DNA from: Agrypnia vestita
Lineage: Eukaryota; Arthropoda; Insecta; Trichoptera; Phryganeidae
DNA length: 64,000 bases
Assembly (NCBI GenBank): GCA_016648135.1
Contig: JADDOH010001552.1
Span: 62,001-126,000, forward strand
Direction: 5' to 3'
The position numbers were made by a program, and so were the translations under genes. The notes under the pieces were generated by a model. The model was not told the origin of the DNA. It saw only the letters and a list, made by a program, of their open reading frames with translations, and searched no databases. Below are positions 1 through 11,188 of the stretch, piece after piece. The stretch's first letter is position 1. Each line of letters starts with the position of its first letter.

Positions 1-954
1 TTCTCTGATATTGCTAAACATTGGTTTCTCGGCAAGGGTAGGTAGAAAAGATAGAACGTTACACTAAAATAAATGCAAGATCTAATTTAATTGTTATGTA
101 GACCACTTTCATATAATGATAATCAATAAAAATAGAACAGTAAATTAAACAAAATGCATTGTTTGATGGGCACGCCACTGTATTTATCTGTAGTGCATTG
201 TTTCAATCCATCTGGACAACGTTAAGCTTGATGGAAGAGATAAAAGAGGCCCTTTGTAGCAAGGGATGTGTAAATATAAATTCGACTCTTTCTAATGGTA
301 TAGTACCGAGAATGACTTTTTGTTGATAAAACCAATTTTAAAATCGGCCACGCTGACCACTGATGAACCCTGCAACGGTATGTAATTTATGTGTCTGGAA
401 GGGAAGTTAGAGATTTATTTAATATTTTAATGGTTTTGATTGGAGCATGGGAAGAACTCTCCGGCTCGTATCATTTGAAGATAAAACTGTGGAAAAAGGG
501 GACGATTATTGCGGATGGAAAATGGTGAAGTGTCAGAATAACTGCTACAAAATTTTAAGTGTGATACTCGTAAGGCTGAGGCGAATCTAAATATTTCGAA
601 AAAATAATAATTTGGGCAGTAATGAACTGCAGGATCAAAGGAAATTTTTCATTAATGAAATTCATCAATTTAAAAAAATCCAAAGTAAGATAAAAAAAAG
701 CTTATTTAATAAAAATTGTAGAAGATAAAAAGTGTAAGTGTCACGTAGATTGGTGCTTTTAAATTAATCAAAACGGTTCTTAGACGTCTTTATTCTAAAC
801 TAAAATAGGACTACCTACTAACTTTATTTGGGAAGATTAAAAGTTTTTTTTTCCAACATGAAACATAAACTCGTAATTATGTAATCATGTAAGCCTTAAA
901 CTACATGAATGTACAATTAATTTTAAGTAAATTCAGCAATAAATATAATAATAC
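1..954. other. AT-rich sequence without a recognisable gene
   Basis: No open reading frame, RNA gene or repeat is recognisable here on either strand. The composition is AT-rich with A and T runs, as in most of the window. Confidence 0.6.
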
Positions 955-1175
955 CAGCAATAACCTGTCAAAAATGACTGTAATTTACATGTCCATTCCT
1001 AAGGAATAAGTATGTATTTATTTTACTTATAAAAAAAAAACAAAAAAAAGAAAAAATACCATAAAGAAGTTGGTGATTAAAAAAAACTATTTTACTACAA
1101 AGAAGTTACGGACGTTACACGAAATTACGATGGACGGATGGACAGACAGCGAAATTATTATACAATTTTTGAGAT
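955..1175 (+). mobile_element. SINE-like element, GACGGACAGACAG-tail family (degenerate copy)
   Basis: The head (about 961) reads AACCTGTCAAAAATGACTG and the tail (1094-1172) has AAGTTACGGACGTTACACG, then GACGGATGGACAGACAG and a CGAAATTATTAT end. The same head and tail recur at 23032, 48811 and 49405 (reverse strand). The middle, which holds a tRNA-like B box in the fuller copies, is replaced by an A-rich stretch. Seen: the shared ends. Inferred: a SINE-type retroelement. The downstream LINE fragment follows within about 80 bases, so an ATG at 1070 lies in the SINE and not in a real gene start. Confidence 0.55.
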
Positions 1176-1251
1176 TAAGGAGTAGCATTACTTTGACATT
1201 TTCAAACACCTTTTTTTTGCTCTGTATTTTGAAAAATAATTTGAAGCATCA

Positions 1252-1969
1252 CTCATTTTTTGATCTCACAGAATTTGTTTATAAACTGGATGATGTTCCA
1301 CTCGCTAAAGTCGATTCAATAAGGGATCTGGGCGTCATGCTAGATTCTAAACTCACTTTTAGAAACCACTTTGATAATATCACAAACAAGGCATATACTA
1401 TGTTGGGATTTATCACCAGAATTACTCAAGACATTAAAAATCCTCAAAGTCTAAAAATTCTCTATACATCACTAGTACGAAGTATATTGGAATATTCGTC
1501 AGTTATTTGGTCACCTTATTACACAACACATATTACGAGAATCGAGAGAGTGCAGAAAAAGTTTCTACGTATTTTGTCATACAAAGCTGGTCGACACAAC
1601 AACTTTCACAGCTACGAAGATCGACATGCCTTTTTCAAGATGCACAAACTTGAGTCCCGACGGAAAATATTCGATCTCGTTGTGCTACACAAGATTCTCA
1701 GCGGAGCTATTGATTCTCTCTCTCTATCTGACATAAATTTGCATGTTAAACCCCGTACAAGAAACCCGGAGTTCTTCAGAATAAGTCAGCACACTAATAA
1801 TATCGGTTACTTTTCTCCCATCACAAGGTTGTGTCGCACATATAATTTGTATTGTGCTGACCCTAACATTGATGCTGATATTCTTGCAGACACCTTATCT
1901 TCGTTCAAAAACTCACTCATACACAACATCCATTTTCTAAACGATGACATGAACCTAAAGATCCATTAA
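1252..1969 (+). pseudogene. Jockey-like non-LTR retrotransposon, C-terminal part of reverse transcriptase
   Basis: An open frame runs to a TAA at 1967-1969. From about 1282 it encodes the region after the reverse transcriptase catalytic YxDD box: a KVDSIRDLGVMLDSKLTF block, then LGFITR, the LYTSLVRSILEYSSVIWSP block, and RIERVQKKFLRIL. These are typical of the thumb and C-terminal segment of jockey/CR1-type LINE ORF2 proteins, which copy LINE RNA into DNA at a nicked target. The endonuclease domain, the fingers and palm, and the catalytic aspartates are absent, so the copy is 5'-truncated and cannot be active. The frame is uninterrupted for about 230 codons, which suggests a fairly young insertion. 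The longer frame starting at 1070 reads through an upstream SINE tail, so its first ~60 residues are not part of this protein. Family is clear; the exact clade is less certain. Confidence 0.85.
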
Positions 1970-2135
1970 ATTAATCATTCATTAAATACTAATCGCACTA
2001 CACTCAAACACCAAATATATAATAACGTAAATGTACATGTAAAATATAATTAATTGCAAAAATACATGTTACTAAAGCGTGCCGAAGACACTTGTAATTG
2101 GAATAATGGGCATAGTCTTCACTATAATAAAAATT
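1970..2135 (+). mobile_element. 3' untranslated region of the jockey-like LINE
   Basis: This matches 19345-19585 (same strand) and 35640-35965 (opposite strand): CATTAAATACTAATC, AATGTACATGTAAAATATAA, then GTGCCGAAGACACTTGTAAT. This copy stops after TCTTCACTATAATAAAAATT and lacks the distal part (CCTGTTAGTGTCTCTAATAAA) found in the other two. Confidence 0.8.
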
Positions 2136-3009
2136 TTCTACAAAAGTGACCGCATTTCCACCACATTCCAGAGTTGGCCCCAGAGCTCCGCTACGTACCG
2201 CCAGTCTCGCTTCGTGCGACAGATTTCTATTGGCGAAAATAGCTAGTCTACAAATTTAGTCTGATAGTTAATTGCAAAACAAAAATGCGCTTATTTGTTA
2301 CGAGAGTTAGAAGTCTGCGCAATTATGCGTGTATCTAAATATAAACGTAACGCCGTCAAACATGTCTACCAACATTAGGCAGTCACGCCTCAAAGTACTT
2401 ACTTAAAATGATGTGTCATCTTCTATCGAAAAAACCGCATAATTCATACATCGTTATCGAAATTCATACTTATTATTTCTATATGATTTATAATTAATTT
2501 TGATATTTTGTGTTTGTTTATGTTTCATACGCTTGAAAGAGCTACACGAATACCTACACTATTTTATTGTGACAACACTAGAACTAACTCGCATTTTAAC
2601 TCTCTTGTACCCAGACTGCATAGGCATGTTAGTGCAAAGTGTTAGTGCATAGTGTTATCCTATGCGCATAGTGTTAGTGCATAGTGTTAATGCATCTCTA
2701 TGCGCATTTCTCTGATATTTTTCCAGTATAGCACAATATAGAGATTCGGTACTAAAAGCTCTGCACCCTGCCGTCCTGAATTCATAATGCAATAACAAAC
2801 AAATTATTATACCTGGTGACGCGGTTTTATAATTACATAGAGGTACATTGAGATTTGTTCAATTGTTTTACGAAGTAGCTTCTTTTTTCACACGAAAAAA
2901 AACAATTGAGAAGAGATTGGCGTGGCGTTAGGAATAATTTGAATTATATGCGGTTGAGTTATAAGGGCGACAGATGTCGCTAGGAGTATTAAAATGGGAA
3001 GGTAGACGG
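2136..3009. other. Unassigned sequence with a short GTTAGTGCATAGT repeat
   Basis: No gene is recognised. Around 2627-2705 the word GTTAGTGCATAGTGTTA and TATGCGCAT recur several times, a small degenerate direct repeat. Confidence 0.5.
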
Positions 3010-3220
3010 ATTGGTAATTAATTAGACATAAAAAGGATTATGAGGACAGGATTAGTAATTAATTAGAGATAAAAAGGATTATGAGGACAGGATTGGTAAT
3101 TAATTAGACATAAAAAGGATTATGAAGACAGGATTGGTAATTAATTAGAGATAAAAAGGATTATGAGGACAGGGTTGGTAATTAATTAGAGATAAAAAGG
3201 ATTATGAGGACAGGATTGGT
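3010..3220 (+). repeat. 41-bp minisatellite, five copies
   Basis: Five head-to-tail units begin at 3010, 3051, 3092, 3133 and 3174, each starting ATTRGTAATTAATTAGA and ending ATTATGARGACAGG, followed by a partial sixth unit (ATTGGT). Units differ at only a few sites, for example GACATA against GAGATA. Confidence 0.97.
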
Positions 3221-3519
3221 GGACATCCTACCGAAGTCCAATCTAGTCACAACCCCCGCCTCTATTCCTCCAAATTTATCACTGGCCAAACCGATACCTA
3301 TTTGTTTAACATTGTATAATATATATATCACATCCCCTTTTTTTAAATTATGTTTTATCTTACATACTTCACACCTCCTTTTTCTAAAGTAGGTACTGTT
3401 ATAACTATAAACAACTATCTATACTATATAATTTTTTGCTGTTCTACTCTTTGGATTTCTTGTATATATTATTATGTAAAATGTACTTTTGTGCCGTATA
3501 TTGAAATACATAAATAAAC
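3221..3519. other. AT-rich spacer between minisatellite and LINE tail
   Basis: A 62-codon frame begins inside the minisatellite and has no recognisable domain. Nothing else is supported. Confidence 0.5.
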
Positions 3520-3695
3520 CATATATGACCAGATTAACCAGATACTGGAAAATGGTCCTGTTAGAAGCCTGAACAACCGTCGAGCTTGCATGCGAAGATG
3601 TATGAATGTAGACGAAGCGAAAGTTGCATGTCAGGACAGAAGAGTATGGGCTCTATCCTCTCTGCCTACCCCCACAGTAAGTTAGTTATAAATAA
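3520..3695 (+). mobile_element. RTE-like LINE, extreme 3' coding end and tail
   Basis: The sequence is homologous to 16735-16925. Both encode a segment like NQILxxGPVR, then RACMRRCM, VDEAKV, QDRRVW, and both end in a GTTAGTTA-type repeat tail (here AGTTAGTTATAAATAAATAAG). This is the C-terminus of a non-LTR retrotransposon ORF. Only about 45 codons remain, so it is a 5'-truncated dead copy. Confidence 0.75.
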
Positions 3696-4837
3696 ATAAG
3701 TAAAACGATCTAAAAATCGACTCTTCAATGCGGTGTTATGTCCCAGATGCTTCGCTCTAAGGCCACGTCCAGCGGAAATTTGGATGTAAAACTATTTGTG
3801 CAGAATTTAAGCCGAAACTTTAAGTGAAAACTTCCAAACATAACAAACTACATGTTGTGGTTAAGTACTTAACCATTAGGTATCCTGGCGAGGGAGCCAC
3901 ATGTTCGAATGAAATTTGTTCTCTTGAAACAACTCACCCCCGGTAAGTTGTTTCAGTTGCTAATCTATAAAATTATTGCTCACCTAACTACTTGGTAATC
4001 TATTCATAATGGAGCACTTAATCACGTTACCTGGCGCAATACTAAATTAAGCGAGAAAAAAATTATAAGAATCGATATTGATTTGTTTATTTGTACAAGT
4101 TGCCTCTGTGTACAAGCTTTTAAAATACCATCAGTGTAAATAATCGATACTTTCGTTAATTAGATAATATCAACTTTATTACACAGGGTATCTAAAGTCT
4201 ACTCCATTTATTAATAAAAAAATATTCTTTACATTTTGAGTAAAATGTCAACGGATAAAGAAATGAATGACATTTTTTCTCTCAATGTTTTTGACCTATC
4301 TTCTGTAAAACGTATAATGAGAGTAACTTATATCGAATATCAAAAATTTAATAAAATGATTAAAACCATGCATAAATTTGAATCGTTCGAATTTTTCTGA
4401 TATTTGAGCATTCGCATTTTGTGCGATATATGTACATATAAGATTACCAATATTTCGGGCATTAAACCACATTCTGAGGCTACATAGCCAAAACGACCTC
4501 TTGCTGCATTTTATCTTCCCTATATGATATGTTGTAAGATATTGTCACTATAATGAAAGAAGTGCTCAGTAGCATTTACATGGTTATCGAATTAACTAAA
4601 AAGCCGTCGAATCGGTCCAAAATACTATGCTACTCGTGGGGAGTGGGGGAGGAGGCGGCATAGCTATAAATGTTACGCCGCCGGACGGTAACGGAATAGC
4701 GTGAAGAGTCAAAGTTAACCGTGTGCGAGCGAAGCGATGTAAAACAAGCGAAAATAACGAAGAGGATTTTTTTGAGTGCGATCTAAAAAGTTCAGAAATA
4801 ATTGCGTTAAATAGTTCCAAATACAGGTGATTATTTT
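3696..4837. other. Unassigned sequence with a small GC-richer patch
   Basis: No gene recognised. A patch near 4610-4790 is less AT-rich (GGGGAGTGGGGGAGGAGGCG, GCCGCCGGACGG) and carries a 74-codon minus-strand frame with no domain. It could be an unrecognised repeat or a regulatory patch. Confidence 0.4.
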
Positions 4838-5020
4838 TTGATTTGAGTTTTATGAGGCGTTCTGCCGCGTATTTACGACGGTTTTACGTTTCAGGACGAA
4901 GTTTTGGATCCCGTTGCAGGGTCCATCATCTAGACTGATTCCTGCAACGAAATCCGAAACGTCTACTGTAAAGGTCGTAGAAACACGGCAGTACACCCCA
5001 GAAAACTCAAACCAGAAGTG
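4838..5020. repeat. Imperfect foldback (inverted repeat) element
   Basis: The left arm from about 4838 (TTGATTTGAGTTTTATG, CTGCCGCGTATTTACGAC, GTTGCAGGGTCC) is mirrored by the right arm to about 5020: its reverse complement reads TTTGAGTTTTCTGGGG, CTGCCGTGTTTCTACGAC, GTTGCAGGAATC. The arms are about 80 bases with scattered mismatches and a short centre near 4925. It resembles a foldback transposon or MITE; no second copy was found in this window. Confidence 0.7.
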
Positions 5021-5769
5021 ATTATTGATGTGTGTGTTTTTTTTAATCCCCACGGTAGGGAAAACGTGATAATTCTTATTACGGAGAATACAAAGCTTTT
5101 CTTCGTTTTGATAATCGTTATTATTGTCTTGAATTATTCATGCGTCTTAATATGCGTTCATTTTTTTATTATTATACTAGCATCAAATTATACGTAAATT
5201 TTTTTAGTGGAATTTATATGTTAATTTGGTAAAAAGTTTTCATATATTCGGTAAACGACTTAAAACATTTATTGGGATTAGTCTATTGAAACATTGCTAA
5301 AGGCAGCCACGGTCTCAGTAAGTTTAATGTCCCGCAAGTTAAATGGCGCACAGAAGTAAGTGCACTGATTCTTTAGTGCAAGTCCAATAGATTTACTGGA
5401 TATCCAGTCATGGAGATGAATTTATTTAACGACTGATTATATAACATGTCCATGCATCCTAACACACAAAAAAGATGCAATGGATGTAACGACGTATTTT
5501 AATTTACTCGTAAGTGTTCATTTTTTAAATGTGTAGCAAAAATGTATCAAAAATAGCGAATTATAAATTTTAAAGAAATAAGTAGGTAAAAAAATATATT
5601 TAATGTAGGGATGGTACATTACACATCTCTAGATATGTAACGCGTTTTTTTTATATTATATTTAATCACTACCTATAATCCCATTTTTACTATATATTTC
5701 TGCCGCGAATTAAGGCTGATGGTGAGGACAACACCATCCAGCGTAACGTAGCGTCTTAAAAACGTTTTT
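5021..5769. other. Unassigned AT-rich sequence
   Basis: No gene is recognised. A small hairpin (CTGATGGTGAGGACAACACCATC, about 5718-5742) sits just before the next element and may belong to it. Confidence 0.45.
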
Positions 5770-6240
5770 ACTCCCTTTATATTAACTCGAGGCGTCTGCT
5801 TGCTTGTTTGCCGGCTTGCCGTCGAAAAAACTTTGATCGATTTTTTACCCTTTTCCCGTGATTCAATCGAGCTGAAACTTTGCAAGCAGACTCGTGGCGA
5901 CGATCAAGAAGATCTATCAAATTTTCGTTAAAAAATAATAATAATTATAGTATCATTTTGGATTTTTCAAAATTTTAATAGTTTTTTTCAAAATGGAATC
6001 ATTACAAAAGTTTGATTAATAGCAATGGCCGCCCGATAACGTGGTGGAGTATTTTTTAAATTTGAATTACTCCGTCGGTATACATAATAGGTACTTCACT
6101 ACACAAAGCATGAAGTGTCTTATCAAAGCTCAAAACATCTGACTGATTTTAGAAATATATTAAATTACTATAAGTTTAGTGTTATGTTATATGTTTTAAT
6201 TCGTCTTTAATTAGTATTATATTTTACAAAGAAAGGGAGT
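5770..6240 (+). mobile_element. ACTCCCTTT/AAAGGGAGT inverted-end DNA element, copy A
   Basis: The unit starts ACTCCCTTTATATTAACTCG and ends CAAAGAAAGGGAGT, so its ends form short inverted repeats. Internal landmarks shared with copies at 26282 and 52884 are TTTTCCCGTGATTCAATCGA, GAGCTGAAACTTTGCAAG, CTCGTGGCGACGATCAAG and TTGAATTACTCCGTCGGTAT. It has no coding capacity. Probably a non-autonomous DNA transposon; the superfamily is undetermined. Confidence 0.75.
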
Positions 6241-6622
6241 ATAATAAAAACTTGATTTTTATGGGTTACTTTGTAATTATTGAATTTTAAATTTGATTAT
6301 TGAATATATTTTTAATATGTTACATTATTTGTTTATTATTTTGGATGTTTAAGGTTGATAAAACATATGTTTTTGTGTTTTAATATACATAATGTAATTT
6401 TCTAACCGGAAATGTAACTAATTAGAAAACTAATGACGAAGGGAAATGGTACAACACAAAGCGATTCTTATTATTTGCAGAGAGCGGAAATCACAATGAA
6501 ATGCATTTATATGCAAAGTATGCGCTATATACGCTATTGTTCCAGCTGCAACATACGTGCGGTAGGCGCGCCCACAGAGATTCACGGATAGTGTGAAATA
6601 TTAATTAAAATTGCAAAATTTA
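6241..6622. other. Unassigned AT-rich sequence
   Basis: No gene, RNA or repeat recognised. Confidence 0.5.
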
Positions 6623-6700
6623 TACATCTACGAGTATACTAATAAATAAAGAGGCAAGTTGTACATCTACGAGTATACTAATAAATAAAGAGGCAAGTTG
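6623..6700 (+). repeat. 39-bp perfect tandem duplication
   Basis: Units 6623-6661 and 6662-6700 are identical (start TACATCTACGAGTATACT, end AGAGGCAAGTTG). Perfect identity points to a recent duplication. Confidence 0.97.
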
Positions 6701-8498
6701 TAAGTTTATAAGTATGGATGTAGGAGGTTATCTCCGAAAATACAAATCCGATTTCAAAAATTCTTTCACGAATATTTAGAATGGACTTTCTGGGTGGATA
6801 TAGGTTATATATTAAGAGATATTTAAATACTTTCTATAAAGAAGTTACTGAACTCAAAAAATTCTATATTAAAGTCCGCGATGACATATATCTTGGTGTA
6901 TGTTTAAAACGAAACTTTTAAAACACGAAACATTTAAAAAAAATATGACTAAAAATCTACGCTTTTGAAGCCGCGATGGTAAACTAGTATTAGTTTCGAT
7001 TAGAAAGTTATACCTACTAAAAAAATACATCAGCCGAAAAAAATGTATATAATAATATATTTACATAAATGTTCATATTGAAAATATATAAGTTTTTTCA
7101 TACGAAAATGTGTCACATCAACATTTTAGGTAGGTATATATATATGTATTTCTAAACTCAACTAGGAAAATTGGCTATAAAAATAGAACTAACACGAACG
7201 GACTCTAGTGAGTTAAGATCTTTTAATCTTTATTGTAAAGGCGGTTCTCATGAACTCTCGGCAATACGTTCCAGAACACACTTCCTAATTTATTGCACTG
7301 CAATTTCGAGTCTAGATTCCGACACCCATGACGTGTATTGAAGATATGGCCTCTAGGGTTTTCATGGTGGTCTCTCAAAGCTATGCCATATTTTAATATT
7401 TTTTTAAAGACAAAATATGACACTCATGATACGCAGTCTGATTTACCGTTACAAGACGAGCTTGTAATGAGGAGCGACCAAAGGCGACTCACGCTAATTT
7501 TAGCGTTGTGGCATTCGGGCGCAAGTCAGCAAAAAGTCGGGACACTCTAGTATTGTCCTAAGACACGATGTTATACAAGAATAGACGACGTTTTTTTTTT
7601 GCAAGGTTTTGTCCACAAGTTTTCTTTCATCTTGGAGTCATTGGTTCACAGCGGTCAAGGACAGAAAAAGCTGTAAGACGAAGAGCATTAATCTCCGGAC
7701 GACAAAGGTGAAACAGTTTGTATTTCTTTCGTAAAGAGACATGAAATAATAGCGGGAAGAAGTTCGCAAGTATTTTAGAATATTCGCTGGCAGTATTATT
7801 TTGTGTGTTTTACACTGACCCTGCAATAAAATTTTAAAAGACGGCAAGAGAGGGCAAATAAGCTGGTATCATAAATCAGAAAACTGAATATGAAAATGAT
7901 ATATTATATATATATAAAGTAAGACTCGAGCCAAAACATTATAATCTTAATACGCAGCGGAATATTTGTTGACGGGTAGCAGAAAAAAATTAAACGCATT
8001 GTAATATTTACAGGGTTTATTCGGTTTGAAATTTCTAGGTCAACGCAACTATTTTTAGTTATAAACATCATTAGTTACGAAGTTTTAAAATTTATTTTTG
8101 ATTGTCAAAAATAAGACAAGACGCTGTATTTTTAGATCCATATAAGCAGCGCTTTTTTAATAAAAAAAAGGTGCCGGAACTCGCTACGTGCGCTAAAAAA
8201 TAAACACAATTTATCTAGTTTTTAGAAAAAATCAAATCTAAAGTTGAACAAACAAATACAAATAAATGATTGAAAACTTAAAAAAACACACAAGGTTTTA
8301 AAAAATATAAATAAAATCATGTAATATAAATGAATAAAGCTTTAAAGTTTTGTTGAGTTTGATTTTTTCCGGTCCATAAATAAGCGCACTGTATATAATA
8401 TAAGGTTTTTCATTCAGAATATTTTGAGTTTGTTCAAATCTTTCAGAACAGTACTGGATTTCATGTCACACAGACATTATTAATCAATTAATGTATAT
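6701..8498. other. Unassigned AT-rich sequence
   Basis: No gene is supported; frames of 60-70 codons near 7223-7850 on both strands have no domain. The word AAAAAAGGTGCCGGAAC at 8164-8180 recurs at 8941-8957, so part of this stretch may be an unrecognised repeat. Confidence 0.4.
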
Positions 8499-8500
8499 TA

Positions 8501-8699
8501 TAGATGTCTCACAGAGACGAAACTGTAGTTTTTTTATGAGAAAGTAGGCATATAAGTCTTTTTGAGCGAATGTTACATTGTGTAATGTGATCACTTAAGC
8601 CAACCATACGATAGGTCATAAGTTCTATGTACACCCAAAAAAGACTTCTATACCTACTTTCTCATAAAAAACTACAGTTTGGTTTCTGTGAGACATCTA
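8501..8699. mobile_element. TA-flanked MITE, copy 1 (most complete)
   Basis: Terminal inverted repeats of about 47 bases: the left end TAGATGTCTCACAGAGACGA and onward (8501-8547) is matched by the reverse complement of the right end (to 8699) with few mismatches. A TA flanks each side (8499-8500 and 8700-8701), the target duplication of the Tc1/mariner group. The core has TAAGCCAACCATACGATAGG and ACACCCAAAAAAGACTTC. Related copies lie at 15840, 20727 and 50740. No coding capacity. Confidence 0.9.
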
Positions 8700-8749
8700 T
8701 ACATATACATTAAAGTTTTTTTTAAATAGTTATACATGCCGCGTCCACT

Positions 8750-8805
8750 TTCTTACTACATATTTTCAAATTAAGCTAAACGCTTGTGTTATGAAAATAG
8801 GACTT
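8750..8805 (-). mobile_element. Body fragment of the tRNA-SINE family seen at 31496
   Basis: TATTTTCAAATTAAGCTAAA followed by CGCTTGTGTTATGAAAATAGGACT matches the reverse complement of the SINE body at 31585-31635 and the copy at 57670-57730. The tRNA-like head is absent. Confidence 0.75.
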
Positions 8806-9839
8806 GCTGTCACTAATCGCCATCACTGGATCACAACCTACTAATTTTTGCGTTTTGAGGAATTTTAGAAACATGGATCGTTATCATGTAGGCGCGAACA
8901 TTGTTTAGACTAATTGCTTTTGGAACATTAATAATACCGAAAAAAGGTGCCGGAACGCCGTTACCAGTGTGTTACAGTACAAAAAAGCAGTGCATGTTTG
9001 GATTTTTCATCAAGAAAATAGAGTATGGATATTTGTTGCTAGGTTTCATCTATTTTTTTCTTAGTAAGAATTATTTTTCAGCAAAATATAAAGGAATTTG
9101 AAATTAATGTACATAAAATTCAACTATCGAGCAATGCAAGATAATAAAGTTGGTATATTCATACCGCAAATTTTAGAAGTCATTAGGGCTGGATGGACGT
9201 TCACCGCAAATGCATATTTCTTTTTTCGTTTTCGCATAGTTTTTTTTCGACAATGTGGATTTTTATTATTAATTTATATCAGAATACATGCTTTGGATTT
9301 TTTATTTTTATGTAGTAATAAACGCGTTTTTAATTTAAAAAATAATTTAAAATAGTGGTTTAAGACTCGAAGTACGGGAGCAAATACAGAGTATTGTTAA
9401 AAATAATTTATTTTTATAAATAAAAAAAAATTTAGAATCATTAAAAAAGGTAAAAATGTCTTGCAAACTTATAACATTATTAATATTGAAACGTTTCTTA
9501 AATATTTTCGAACAGTTTTATCACTAGAATGCTAGGTTTATACTCGTAACAAAACGTATTCTGATGACATATAAATATTCAGAAAATATAGTTTTTTTAT
9601 AAGACACAAAAACGAATTTCTTGGCCGCGCCTGTCGATTAATATTTTCTCTCTTGAGAATGTGAAATTTATTACTTTTATATAAGAACATGTTGTTCTAA
9701 AAAATTGTAGTCTACCATATACAATCTGATATAAATGAATAAAGTCCCACATTTACAAAAAAAAAGAATTTGCAGCCTTAAAACGCATTAAGTGAAACAT
9801 TATTTTAACCGTCTAGGAGTACACAGTCAACGCCGAGTC
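8806..9839. other. Unassigned AT-rich sequence
   Basis: Two short overlapping plus-strand frames (66 and 85 codons, 8901-9355) are rich in F, I, Y and K, as expected from AT-rich noncoding DNA, and have no recognisable domain. Confidence 0.45.
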
Positions 9840-10390
9840 ATTAATTTAATTGTTGTACAACTCAATTTTAATTACAGAGAAGATTGAACCGACTGACGTG
9901 CCCTCTGTGTTTCGTGTGCCATGCACACGTATAGGTACTTATGGAATTAGCTGTCGTGGTCCAGTGTCCAGCATGCGCGGAGAGTCTGTGGATTATTTAG
10001 CAGATACTACTAGGTCAGCGCTGGACGTACCGACCGTCGGCCTATAAGACGATTATCTTGTTACAGGATACCGCCATTAGTCGTCGAACACGTCAACCGT
10101 AACATCGTCATGCAGGCCGGAAGTGTATGAAAAATTTAGAAAAAAGCGGCAAACTTCATGTACATGAATTCATATTCATTCGCAGTGCTCACATTGTGCG
10201 CGTCAGACCCTCAAGCGCATCTAAAATGAACCAGCCGCAGTTGCAAAAAATGCCTTCAGCCACGTGGCACTTCAGAACTGCGTCTCTTTCAACACGTCGC
10301 TTTGAAAAGCGGGTGTAAAAATGCTGTGATCTTTTTAATGCGCAGTGTTCACATTGTAAGCCTTTCTGATGGTTATCTGAACACATAGAG
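9840..10390 (+). other. GC-richer block of unknown origin
   Basis: This block stands out from its AT-rich flanks. It holds a 65-codon frame (9850-10047) without a known domain, a pyrimidine-A-G run (TTTTAATTACAG at about 9866-9877) that could be a splice acceptor, and a 17-base direct repeat CGCAGTGYTCACATTGT at 10181-10197 and 10341-10357. It may be a noncoding exon, a conserved regulatory block, or an unrecognised DNA transposon. I cannot choose among these. Confidence 0.3.
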
Positions 10391-11188
10391 CTCCACTGCG
10401 TATAGTCGCAATATTTGTTCTTCTCCCTCTTTGTTTATGGACGTAAAGAGGGATTTGTTTGCTGTTCACGGCTGTTTACTACAGTAGTTGTCGATAAAAG
10501 CACCAGGCACCATTATATTATTTCTTTGAAAATAGAATTTATATAAAAAAATGTTGTAGATGATGTGTGGATCTTTAATGATGCAAACGTACAGATGACT
10601 TTGAAATAAGCCGAGTTTACTGCTGAGGCTTCCTCATCGACGCTTATCTCTAAGACGTGGTTTCTAGATAGGTACTTCTTACTGCTTAGTTTAAAGCATA
10701 TCGATGTATTTATGTGTCCTGAATCTGACGACACAAGCTTCGGCTCAGTTTTTCAGTTTCCGTTTAATATTTATAATAAATATATTTCATTTTATTTTCT
10801 CAATACACGCGGCCATAAAGATTTTAAAAATACACAAAACAAATAAATAATACATTTACAGAAAAAAAATAAAAAGAAAATGAACTTTCATTCGCGTTTT
10901 TGTTGTTTATCATCACCCAGGAAACTTCAAAGATCACACTTCAACTAATTAATTGGACAAAGTATGTAGTAATTTATCGATGTATTTACTGTATGTTTTC
11001 TTAAACAAATAGTTTAAAAAAAACTTTGGTTAACAGAATATATTATAGAATAAAAACAATGCAAAAGTGTACAGTACAAAGAAACATACAGTAAGTACAC
11101 AAAAAGTTTTGGAATAATCATCAAATATCAAGAAAAATCAATCACACCGTTTCCTCGCGTTAACATTCATGTAATGTTCTTGAACAAT
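10391..11188. other. Unassigned AT-rich sequence
   Basis: No gene or repeat recognised on either strand. Confidence 0.5.

Noticed and set aside
1070..1251. Start of a 299-codon gene at the ATG 1070
   Set aside because: The first ~60 codons run through a SINE tail; the LINE-derived part starts later.
3010..3220. CRISPR-like array
   Set aside because: Units are contiguous without spacers, so it is a minisatellite.
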